From: Rhodanobacteraceae bacterium
Lineage (GTDB): Bacteria; Pseudomonadota; Gammaproteobacteria; Xanthomonadales; Ahniellaceae
Direction: 5' to 3'
NCBI GenBank assembly: GCA_016708465.1
Contig: JADJFT010000008.1
Span: forward strand, 124,001 to 188,000
Length of the DNA: 64,000 nucleotides
The translations under genes were made by a program, and so were the position numbers. The notes under the pieces were generated by a model that was not told the DNA's origin, ran no database searches, and saw only the letters and a list, made by a program, of their open reading frames with translations. Of this stretch, positions 26,173 to 35,800 are shown one piece after another. The stretch's first letter is position 1; each line of letters starts with the position of its first letter.

Positions 26173-27464
26173 ACGCGATGCGACCATTAGTGTGTGTGCT
26201 GCTGCTCATGACGTCGGGTTGCATGGCGCGGCGCGAGCTTGCACCAATCGATGAGCTGACACTTTCTGTCGATGCAACGGCGGTGACGGCAGCAGCATTG
26301 GATGAGCCACTGACTGCTGCGCGCGCACTGCAGATCGCGCTCGCACAGAATCCCGAGGTGCGTGCGGCTTTGGCACGGCTCGATGCGGTCGAGGCGGAAC
26401 GCGTACAGGCCGGATTGTTGCGTAATCCGATGTTGTCGCTGATGGCGATGCGGCCAGACGGCGGCGGGCGTCTCGCGGTCACTGCGAGCTGGATGCAAAG
26501 CCTGTTCGACTTGTTGACACGGTCGCGGCGCGTCGCGCTTGCCGACGCCGATGCGCGTCGCGCACGCGCCGACGTTGCGCTGCGCCTGCTCGATGTCGGC
26601 TGGCAGGCGCAGACGGCGTTCCATGAAGCGGTTGCGGCGATCGCACGGGTGCGCCTGTTGCAATCCGAACTGGCGCTCGATACGCAGGCGCTCGACTTGC
26701 AAACGCGCTGGGCACAGCGTGGGCTGTCATCGCAGGCCGATGTGCTGCGTTTGCAGGCGATGCGCGACGAACGTCTGCACATGCGCCACCAAGCCGAAGT
26801 CGATGCTGTGCGGGCGCAGTCGCTGCTGGCGCAGCGTCTTGGATTGGATTCACCGCATTCCTTGCGCCTGCCTGATGACGTCGAACGGCCGGAGCTACCC
26901 AGCGGCGTGTTGGCGGACTGGCAGTCGCGCGCACTGGCGGAACGCCCCGAGTTGAAGGCCAGCGCGGCAGCGATCGAGGTGGTAACGAGAACACATGCCA
27001 TTGAAACCGGACCGTTGCGTGCAAGCGAACCAGAGCTCGGCATCACCCTGGAACGCGCTACCGACGGCATGACGATGGTCGGGCCGGAACTGCGAATCGC
27101 GTTGCCGTGGTTCGATCGCGGGCAGGCACGTGACATGCGACTGGATGCAATGCATCGCGAAGCGACGTGGCGAGATGAGGCGCAGCGTCGCCAGGTTTTG
27201 CTTGAGGTCGAGCGCGCGCTGTCGGTGCTGATCCATGCGGTTCATACCGTGGAAGACAGCGAGCAACATCTCTCCCGTGCGCAGATGGCCGATGCACTTG
27301 CCGCGCGCGAACAGCGCAGCGGCAACATCGGCTTGATGGCCAGGATCGCTGCGCAACGTGATGTTCTTGCCGCCGAACGGCAACACCTCGATGCGTGCAG
27401 TGAACTTGCGCAAATGCAGGTGGAATTGCAAAGAGCGGTGGGTTCGCCGGGCGCAGGCGGATGA
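26169..27464 (+). CDS. CusC/CzcC-type outer-membrane efflux lipoprotein
   Basis: Outer-membrane channel subunit of the metal RND system. The 431-residue protein has a lipoprotein signal (CVLLLMTSGC) and the TolC-family duplicated helical hairpins (ALQIALAQNPEVRAALARLD; LEVERALSVLIHAV; LAAREQRSGNIGLM). The start overlaps the pump stop (ATGA). It appears intact although both upstream partners are broken. It converges on the remnant of the IS-split gene at 27477. It is unlikely to be the channel of the RTX secretion system further right, since it belongs to the metal operon. Confidence 0.88.
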   Translation: MNAMRPLVCVLLLMTSGCMARRELAPIDELTLSVDATAVTAAALDEPLTAARALQIALAQNPEVRAALARLDAVEAERVQAGLLRNPMLSLMAMRPDGGGRLAVTASWMQSLFDLLTRSRRVALADADARRARADVALRLLDVGWQAQTAFHEAVAAIARVRLLQSELALDTQALDLQTRWAQRGLSSQADVLRLQAMRDERLHMRHQAEVDAVRAQSLLAQRLGLDSPHSLRLPDDVERPELPSGVLADWQSRALAERPELKASAAAIEVVTRTHAIETGPLRASEPELGITLERATDGMTMVGPELRIALPWFDRGQARDMRLDAMHREATWRDEAQRRQVLLEVERALSVLIHAVHTVEDSEQHLSRAQMADALAAREQRSGNIGLMARIAAQRDVLAAERQHLDACSELAQMQVELQRAVGSPGAGG

Positions 27465-27476
27465 GATTGGGTCGGA

Positions 27477-27687
27477 TCAGGCGCTTGCAGGCAACACCAT
27501 CATCGATCCTGCGATCGAGCCTTCGGCATGTTGCACGGGCACGATGTCGCAGAGCATTTTTTCGCGAACGATGGAGCGCTGGCCTGCAACTCTGGGCCCC
27601 GTCTCAATAGCAACGATTTTTACGTACTCGCGACCTGGGCTAAGATTTTCGAACGCCAGAGAGAAGAGTTTTCCGCTGAATATCATC
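27477..27687 (-). pseudogene. 3' part of an IS-split lipoprotein gene
   Basis: Seventy in-frame codons, MIFSGKLFSLAFENLSPG through SIAGSMMVLPASA and a stop, immediately left of the IS3 element. If the IS is removed, the frame joins exactly to the lipoprotein fragment at 28936-29567 (NRP|MIFSG). I therefore read the two as halves of one gene. No target duplication is visible, so a rearrangement rather than simple insertion is possible. The function is unknown. Confidence 0.6.
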
Positions 27688-27714
27688 TGACCTGCCTGCC
27701 GATTTTCGGACGAA
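27688..27714 (+). repeat. IS3 left terminal inverted repeat
   Basis: Begins TGACCTGCC and includes TTCGGACGAA near its inner end. It matches the complement of 28910-28935 with a one-base indel and a few mismatches. Confidence 0.75.
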
Positions 27715-27756
27715 CTGAAACTTGAGAGGATGGCTCCCGCGCCAAGCGAGGAGCGT

Positions 27757-28020
27757 ATGCGCAAGTCCCGATTTACCGAAGACCAGATGGTCAGAATTCT
27801 CCGCGAAGCCGACAAGCACCCGGTCGCGGAGGTGGCGAAGAAGCACGGCATCAGCGAGCAGACGTTGTACGTCTGGCGCAAACGATACGGCCAGCTCGAA
27901 GCGGTCGATGTGAAGCAGCTTCGCGCACTGCAAGCCGAGAACGCGCGTCTGAAGAAGCTGCTGGCAGAGCAGCATCTGATGAACGAGATCATGAAGGAAA
28001 TCAACGCAAAAAAATGGTGA
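27757..28020 (+). CDS. IS3-family transposase OrfA
   Basis: An 87-residue helix-turn-helix protein (MRKSRFTEDQMVRILREA ... VAEVAKKHGISEQTLYVWRK) with a leucine zipper (LRALQAENARLKKLLAEQ), typical OrfA of the IS3 family. I prefer the ATG at 27757, which has GAGGAG 5 nt upstream, over the ATG at 27730. The A7 run at 28008-28014 just before the stop is a classic -1 slippage site that would make the OrfAB transposase. Confidence 0.9.
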   Translation: MRKSRFTEDQMVRILREADKHPVAEVAKKHGISEQTLYVWRKRYGQLEAVDVKQLRALQAENARLKKLLAEQHLMNEIMKEINAKKW

Positions 28021-28906
28021 GCGTGCCGGCTCGCCGCGAGCAGGTGATGTACGCGCATCGGCGCGGCCTGTCGCTGGCAAAGTCGTGCACGCTGCTCTCG
28101 GTGTCGCGTTCGGCATTGCGTTACGAATCGCGGATGGACGCAAAGGATGCGCCGGTGATCGAGGCGATGCGCCGATATTCGGCGCAATTTCCCGCTTCGG
28201 CTATCGCCGCATCAACATCTATCTCGAACGAGAAGGCTTGCAGATGAGCTTCGATCGCACGCATCGGATCTGGCGACAGAACGACCTTCAGGTGCCGCGC
28301 AAGCGGCCCAGGAAGCGCATTGCAGGCAGTCGGCCACGGCCGCAGCCAGCGACGGGTCCGAATCAGGTCTGGGCCTACGACTTCGTGTTTGATGCCTGCG
28401 CAAACCACCAGCAACTGAAGTGCCTGACCATCGTCGACGAGTGGACGCACGAGTGCCTGGCGATCGACGTTCAGGGCAGCATTCGTGCGGGCCGCGTCAT
28501 CGAAGTGCTGACGCGCTTGGTCAGCGAGCGCGGAGCACCGAAGCATCTGCGATCAGACAACGGGCCAGAGTTCGTCAGCCGCGCCGTATTGAACTGGCTC
28601 AAGGATGCGAACATCGATACGGTATTGAACGATCCTGGCAAGCCGTGGCAAAACGGCACCAACGAAAGCTTCAACGGCAAGTGCCGCGATGAATGCCTGA
28701 GTATGGAATGGTTCCGAAATCGCATGGAAGCGAAGGCGGTCATCGAAGACTGGCGAGTACACTTCAACGAGGACAGACCGCATTCGAGCGTCGGCTACAA
28801 GACACCGAAGGTGTTCAGGATGCAGGAAGAGGAGAAGGCCAGGATGGCGAAACACGAACAACACGAAGAGAATTCAAACCCAACCGCGGCGGCCGTCCTC
28901 AACTAA
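28014..28906 (+). pseudogene. IS3-family transposase OrfB (DDE integrase core), frameshifted
   Basis: Catalytic part of the transposase. The first frame (28014 to about 28190, REQVMYAHRRGLSLAKSC) and second frame (about 28190-28906) together give a normal OrfB of about 297 codons. The second frame holds the rve catalytic core: VWAYDFVFDA (first Asp), HLRSDNGPEFVS (second Asp) and NESFNGKCRDECLS (Glu). Adding one C to the CCC at about 28190 restores SAQFPRFGYRRINIYLERE. Whether this break is real or a read error decides if the IS is active. Confidence 0.85.
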
Positions 28907-28909
28907 TTC

Positions 28910-28935
28910 TTCGTCCGAAGAAAGCCGGCAGGTCA
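28910..28935 (-). repeat. IS3 right terminal inverted repeat
   Basis: Ends GGCAGGTCA at 28935; the complement begins TGACCTGCC like the left end. It overlaps nothing but the very end of the element, after the orfB stop. Confidence 0.75.
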
Positions 28936-29567
28936 GGGCGGTTGGCATAGCTCAACGGCGAATCAGCGCAATCAAGAATGTCCTGAAGTAGCACATGTTC
29001 TTTGTCGCCATTTCCGTCCAGATCAAACCAAGATGTGTAGTAGTGGATCTGCTGCTCTTGGATCAACGCTTCGTAACGGGCGCGATGCTCTTCTTCCCAG
29101 CGACTCTTGCTCGTAGTTAGCTGCCGAGCGCCCCAATAGACAAGCGGAACCTCATACGCCTGCTTACTGAAATCCAGATACTTTGACTGATCCACCCGCT
29201 CCCATACCGGCAGCCGAAACAGCTTCGACGCCCCGTCGAGATTCGGATGAAATCGCCAAGTGCAATAGTTGTTATTTGTCGGGGGCAATGCACCCGAATT
29301 CATCAATGTTGATACATCTCGGCACAAGGCGTGCTTTTTGCCGAGCACAAGTTCGTAGCGAAGAGTGTCCCGCGATTCACCAGTCGTACCCGCGGTCGCA
29401 TTGCTTGACGAAACGCCTCCAGCATCGGCAGGCGGATCCTCCGCGACGTGAACGGACCGCGCACACGCGGCCGTTGTCGCGCCGAGCAAAAGCGCGAGAG
29501 CCGCCAAATGCATTCCGACGGACCTTAGCCTGCACTCCATCGCGCCCGCGATTGTCCTCTTGCTCAT
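28936..29567 (-). pseudogene. 5' part of an IS-split lipoprotein gene
   Basis: Starts MSKRTIAGAM at 29567 behind a strong GGAAGGTGG ribosome site. The N terminus carries a lipoprotein-type signal (HLAALALLLGATTAAC). The mature part is unrelated to anything I recognise: LRYELVLGKKHALCRDVSTL, CTWRFHPNLDGASKLFRLP, VWERVDQSKYLDFS, and a calcium-loop-like DLDGNGDKEHVLLQD. After the IS junction the frame runs ten codons into the element. It lies just downstream of the RTX gene in the same orientation, so it may belong to that locus, for example as a surface or immunity lipoprotein; that is speculative. Confidence 0.6.
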
Positions 29568-29740
29568 TTTTCCACCTTCCGTTGACTTGTCCTTTCGCCT
29601 GGTCCATCGAGTTGGCTCATGATTGCCGCAGAGGCAACTGAGTATCTGTCGATGCGAATATTGTTTCTGGCAAAACACATGCGTGTACTGGCTTTGATCA
29701 CGGCGTCATTTTCGACGCGCATGCTTGGCATCGAGAATGT

Positions 29741-29767
29741 GCCCTTCGACAGGCTCAGGGCGCACAG
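29741..29767 (+). repeat. REP-like interspersed element copy A
   Basis: GCCCTTCGACAGGCTCAGGG and following bases, a short element of a kind common in Xanthomonadales intergenic DNA. A second copy lies inside hlyD at 46951. The surrounding gap 29568-29874 (307 bp) otherwise shows no gene, only this element and the hairpin at 29837. Confidence 0.6.
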
Positions 29768-29836
29768 TGACCGCAGGGCGCATCGTGCTTTCGCACTTCG
29801 TTGTCCGGCGTTCAAATACAAGCGACAGCAATTCAT

Positions 29837-29867
29837 CCCTGCGTGCGGCTTTTGGCCGCACGCAGGG
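29837..29867 (-). terminator. strong hairpin after the long RTX gene
   Basis: A perfect 13-bp inverted repeat (CCCTGCGTGCGGC ... GCCGCACGCAGGG, 5-nt loop) starting 8 nt beyond the RTX stop codon. No long T run follows on the minus strand, so it may be a Rho-type or mRNA-stabilising end rather than a classical intrinsic terminator. Confidence 0.55.
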
Positions 29868-29874
29868 TTTGCGG

Positions 29875-32800
29875 TCAGAACAGGTTGGCGGCGACGATGG
29901 GTTGCACGTGCGGTCGCTCATGTTCCGAAGGAAGCAGCTCTGCCGGTGGTCGCGGCGCAAACGCGGCCATGGCCGAGATCAAGCCTTCGAGTTGATTCGC
30001 GGCAGCAGCGGACGCCACGTCTGTGCGCTCCCACTGCCGTGCCGCCCAACCTTGGCCGAAAACGGGTTTGCCTTCGAACAAGGCATCGTCGAAGTCGATG
30101 CTGTCTTCGACCAGTGACCTGCGCGCCAATCGCGCCGATGATGCTGCGTCGTTACTGCTGTCGTTTGACAAGTTGCGTCCATGCAGCAGGCGCGTGAGCA
30201 TGTCGTTGGCGGTCGCCGTCGCCTGTTCGAACGCAAGATCTTCTTCGACCGGACCGATCGGCAACAGGATCGGTTTGTCGATCCCATCATTGCGAATCGG
30301 CTTCGCCAACGATAGGCCCAGATCTGGCACTTCACTTTCGGGAACGAGGTCGAACGGTTGCACCATCGGGTCCTTGATGCCGTAACGCGAGACCGGCTTG
30401 GCGAACGATGTATGCACTTCGGTGCCCGTATCCATCGCACCCGGATCGACAATTGCGTCATGCAACGGTCGTTTCGTGTCACCCGACAGCAAGGGCGTGG
30501 CAACTGCCAGCGGCACGAAACCTTCCGCATACGCGACATCGCTGTCACCGGCCAACTGCGGCGGCGGGGTGTAGGGCGCCCAAGTCGCTGCGAAGACCGC
30601 ATTCAACTGCGTGCGTGTGCTCGCCGGAAGCGTCGTCTGACCAGTGGTGGGCGTTGGCAACGCAGCCATGGCGGTGACCAGCGCCTGAACCTTGTCGGCG
30701 GTCAGGGCCATGCCTCCGCTCTCGGTACGGAACAACTCGGTGCGATTGTTGACGCCGACATACCAGTTCTTGATCACGATCTTGTCGGAGGTGCCGATGA
30801 TCAGGATCTCGAGGTTGTTCGACCCGGATGGGCGTCGGAACCAGAGCTGGTCATAGGTCACGCCCGGCTTCAAGAGCACAGTATCTTGATTGCTGCTCGG
30901 TGCACCATTCTCGACCACCGTGTCCACGCCATAGCCGCGCGCCATCACATAGGTGTCGTTGCCGGCGCCACCGGTCAGCGTGTCGGTTCCCGCGCCGCCC
31001 TCAATCTGATCGTTGCCATTGCCGCCATTCAAGGTGTCGTTGCCGGCGGCGCCACTGAGTACGTCGTTACCATCGAGTCCGGACAGCGTGTTGTTGCCGC
31101 TGTTGCCGAGCAGTCGGTTCGCAAGCGCATTGCCGGTACCCGAGTTTGCCGTCGTGCCGGTCAACTCCAGGTTTTCGACATCCGCGCCGAGGGTGTAGGT
31201 GCGTGACGAACGCACGGTGTCGGTCCCTTCATTGGCGTACTCGGTGACAACGTCGCCAGCTTCGGTGACGACGAAGATGTCATCCCCTTCGCCGCCGATC
31301 ATCGTGTCGTTGCCGGCGCCGCCGACCAAGGTGTCATTGCCGAGCCAACCATCGAGGATATTCGCGCCGCTGTTGCCGGTTAAGACGTTGTCGAGTTCAT
31401 TGCCGAACCCTTCGAGCGCCGCGCTTCCCGTGAGCTTGAGGTTTTCGACGTTGTCGTGCAGACCAAAATGCACCGAAGCCTGGACCAGGTCGATGCCTTC
31501 GCCAACCAGTTCGATCGGGTAGTCGTTCTCGTCGTCGACGATGTAGGTGTCGTTGCCGGCACCACCGATCAGGTCGTCGGCACCGCCACGACCGTCGAGC
31601 GAGTCATTGCCTGCATAACCAAACACGGCATCCCGAACTGCGGTGCCAACGAGTGTGTTCGCGACTGCTGTGCCGAGGACCGGGTTGCGCAGGCGAACTT
31701 CCAGCCAGTTGGAGGCGTGTTGTCCGGCAGAGTCGGTCGCGACAATTTCAATGACATAGTCAACGCCGACACCAAGCGGCGGCGTGCCGCTGAACGTGCG
31801 CGTCCCCGGATTGAACGTCATCCATGAAGGAATTCCGCCTGCACCCACGGCAAGCTGTAACTGCGCCGGAGCTTCATCTTCGAATGCAGTGACCGGCACG
31901 ACAAACTGGAACGCTTGCCCGCCGAGCACTTGCATCGGATCGAAGCCGATACCGGGCAGCGGCGGATTGTTCGCTTGCGTCAATGCCAGAACATCCCAGC
32001 GCTCGCCCGTCGCGAACTCGATGAACTCGACACCGGACGTAGTGCCTCCCGCAGGAATCGTGAGATCGATTTCCTGACCCGCGATGCGCAACAGGATACG
32101 GCCAGACTCGCGCACGAGGCTGGCCGCGGCAGTAGTGATGCCTGCACCCAGACGCAAGGTGTCGATACCTTCATCGAGCAGTTCTTCGATGCGGTCGGAA
32201 CCATCACCAAGATTGTAGATGTAGAGGTCGTCTCCCGATCCTCCGCGCAGCAGGTCGTTACCCAGTCCACCGGTCAGCGTGTTCACCGACGCGTGGCCCT
32301 GGATCAGATTGTCCTGCGCGTTGCCGGTGCCCGCGTTCGCGGCGCCGGTCAGGTGCAGATTTTCGATGCCGGCTCCGAGACTGTAGTCGATCGATGCGTG
32401 CACGACGTCGAGTTCGACGCTGATCGTCCCCGTTTCGATGACTGAATCGGCCAACGAGTCCACGTAGTAGGTGTCGCTACCATCGCCGCCCGTCATCGAG
32501 TCATCGCCGATGCCACCGTCGAGCACGTCGTTGCCGATACCGCCAGTGATGATGTCGTTGCCGGCATCGCCATACAGGCTGTCATTGCCGGCCGCTCCGG
32601 TCAGCGTATCGATGCCATCGCCACCGCGCAGCGTGTTGTTGTACGCGTTGCCAACCAGGCTGTTGTCGAGCGCATTGCCGATGCCGCTGGCGGCTTCCGC
32701 TGCGGCCATCAGCGTCAGCTTCTCAACGTTGTCGGCGAGTGTGATCTGGCCATTGATGCCCACAAATTCGACGCGATCCGTGCCCTCGCCAGCGAGCTCG

Positions 32801-35800
32801 ACAATGGTCGCGCCATTTCCCAGTACATAGACATCATTGCCGACACCACCGGCCGCGCTGCTCGCCGCGGTTGCAGCCACGAGATCGATGCGGTTGTTGC
32901 GTGCATTGCCTTGCACCTGTACAGCGACAGCAGCGGTTGCGGTGAAGTTGTCGACGCGATCGGTGAGCTGCTGTGCACCGGCCAGTGAAGACTCGACAGC
33001 AACCGTCAACAGGCTCTGCGTCGCACTGTAAACGTCGCCAACGTTATCGACAACAAAGGTGATGCTATGGTTGCCGCCATAGATCATCTGGTCGGCTCCT
33101 TCGCCACCGTCAATGATCGCTGCAGCCCGATTCGATCGGACGTCAATCACATTGGCCTGCGCGTTGCCAATGTATAGATCCGGATTGAAGTTCGACGAAG
33201 TCGTGGTGTTGACGATCATCTGCTCGACGTTGTCGGCGAGTTGATGGATGTAGTTCGTCACGTAGACGGTGTCGTAGCCTTCGCCTGCATTCTCGATGAT
33301 GGTTTCAATGCCGAAGTAGACATCGTCGCCGCCACCGCCGTACGCCGTGTCATTGCCCTCCGCACCATCGATGTGGTTGCTGCCGGCATTGCCACGGATG
33401 GTGTTGTCCAACGCATTGCCCGTGCCCTGCCAGCCAAAAGTTCCGAGCAGGGTGAGATTCTCGACATTGTTTCCAAGCACATAGTCGTTGCTTGCATTGA
33501 CGGTGTCGGTGCCGCCACCAGCTTGCTCGACAATCAGGTCATCAGGATGGTCGACCACGAACAAGTCATCACCGGAAGTACCGGTCTGGCTATTGGCAAT
33601 GCCGCCACCTTCAGCGCGCAAGAGGATGTCCGCAGCCGTCAGGGCCGCGCCGCCACCAGCAAACTGGATGGCCGTGAGGCCTGAGCCGGCGACGAAATGG
33701 CCGAGCACACGCACCTGTTCGGTGCCGCCGATGATCTGGATCAGGAGGTCATCACCGCTGCGCGCCATGCTCAGTTGGCTGGCGTCAATGCCGACACTCA
33801 TTTCCAGTCTATCGGTGCTGCTTTCGAGCGTGATTTCGTCAACACCGTCGCCGCGACCAAACACATACGTATTGTTACCTGTGCCGCCGGTCAGGATGTC
33901 GTTGCCGGCGCCGCCGGTGATGACGTCATCGCCGTCGCCGCCGTAGACGTAATCGTCATCATCACCGGCGCTCAACGTATCGTTGCCCTGTTCGCCATAC
34001 AGGCGATCATGGCCGGCGCCGCCATCGAGCGCGTCGTTGCCGCCGCCGCCGTGCAATTCGTCATTGCCTGCGTGGCCGACAATCGTCTCGTCGATCAGAT
34101 AGCCCGGAATCACATCATCGCTATTCAGGCCGGTGTTGAGCACGGCCAGCACATCGGCTGCAGTCCAGCGCGTGCCGTCAGCAAACTCGAATGCTCCCAT
34201 TGCCGATGTGCTGGCGCCGAAGTTCTCGATCACGAGATGCGTCACGCTGTTGCCATTACGCCGTTCGATGACCAAGTCATTGCCAAACTTCCAGACGAAC
34301 AGATCGGCCTTGTTGACATCGGCCCCGAATTTGACGATGGCATCGCCCTGATCGAGTCCGCGAATGCGGTCGTTTCCACTGCCCGCATTCCACACGTACT
34401 GGTCGTGGCCACCTCCACCATCGATGATGTCGTTGCCTGCGCCGCCATCGATGATGTCGTCGCCGCCACCGCCGATCAGTGTGTCCGCACCGTCGCCGCC
34501 GGTAATGGTGTCGTCACCGTCACCCGCAAGAATGTAGTCGTCTCCGCCACCACCAGTGAGAACATCGTTGCCGGCGCCGCCGTCGAGTGTGTCGTTGCTT
34601 TCACCACCGGTGAGTATGTCGAAGCCATCACCGCCGACCAGGCTGTCGATTCCCCGAACCGCCATCCAATACATCATCGCCAGCACCGCCGAACAACGAA
34701 TCATTGTCGGCACCCCCAATCAACGTGTCATCACCATCGTCGCCATATAGCAAGTCGTCGCCGCTACCGCCATTCAGCGCGTCATTGCCGCCAAAGCCGA
34801 ACAGTCGGTCGTTGCCGCCATCGCCATCGAGCGCATCGTCGCCTTGCTCCGCGGCTGCGACATCGGTGCCATCCCCATGCAATTCGTCGTCACCCTCGCC
34901 ACCCGACAATTGATCGTTACCGGCACCGCCGCCAATCAAGTCATTGCCCTCGCCACCCAACAGCGCATCGGTACCGGCGCCACCGAGCATCGTGTCGACG
35001 CCATCGCCACCACCGAGACTGTCATCGCCTTCGCCGCCAACCATGTCGTCATCGCCGTCGCCGCCGAGCAGCACATCGTTGCCCTCGGCACCTGCGAGGA
35101 GGTCGTCGCCTTCGTCGCCGAACAGCAAGTCATCACCTTCACCGGCAATCAGTTCGTCGTTGTCGGTGCCGCCGCGCAGCGAGTCGTTGCCATCGTTGCC
35201 CTGGATCACGTCGTCGCCGCTGCCACCTACCAGCGTGTCGTCGCCGGCATTGCCGTAGATGCGATCGTCGCCTGCGCCGCCGTCAATCAGATCGCCGACG
35301 TCTTCAGGGTCGATGACGGTGGTGTAGCCTTGCGTACCATCTGCGTTGAGGATCATGGTGTGTCCACCCATCAGGTGGTCATCACCATCGCCCCGAGCAA
35401 TGTGTCGGCGCCGTTACCACCCCAGAGCGCGTCGTTGCCTTAGCCGCCGTCAATGAAGTCGTTGCCTTCCATGCCGTGCACAAAATCCGCACCGGCGCCG
35501 GCCAGGATCACATCCGCGTCGCCGTCACCATCGATGTCCATCGCCACGCCGGTCAGCGTCGAGGTGAAATTCCAGCTGCCATCCGGATTCAACGTGACGT
35601 CCCGCGTGACCGACCAATCGCCGTTGCCACCTCCGGTGCCGTCTCCAAAGATTAGATCGTCGCCAGCGTCGCCGTGGATCACGTCGCTGCCGCTGCCGCC
35701 AAACACCAGATCCGCACCCGCTTCGCCGACGATCAAGTCGTCGCCTGCGCCACCATCGAGCAAGTCGCCCGCGGCGTCATCCGCGGCCGGAGCCGCAGCG

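Larger units (their letters stand above)
27688..28935 (+). mobile_element. IS3-family insertion sequence
   Basis: A 1248-bp element bounded by imperfect inverted repeats of about 27 bp that begin TGACCTGCC and share TTCGGACGAA at their inner ends. It encodes overlapping orfA and orfB with an A7 slippery run, the IS3 arrangement. The flanks (left ...tatcatc, right gggcggt...) show no 3-4 bp direct repeat. It interrupts a lipoprotein gene read on the minus strand. orfB carries a frameshift, so the copy may not be autonomous. Confidence 0.9.

Noticed and set aside
26169..27464. The TolC-type protein as the outer-membrane channel of the RTX secretion system
   Set aside because: It is coupled to the heavy-metal pump gene, carries a lipoprotein signal typical of CusC/CzcC, and reads on the opposite strand from the RTX locus. 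The T1SS probably uses a TolC encoded elsewhere.
30900..35300. Regular short repeats that could suggest a CRISPR array
   Set aside because: The period is 27 nt and in frame (GGxGxDxLx nonapeptides); there are no unique spacers.
33697..35316. A 539-codon plus-strand open frame opposite the RTX repeats
   Set aside because: It is a by-product of GC-rich nonapeptide repeats read in reverse; its translation is low-complexity His/Arg and it lies antisense to a clear RTX coding pattern.
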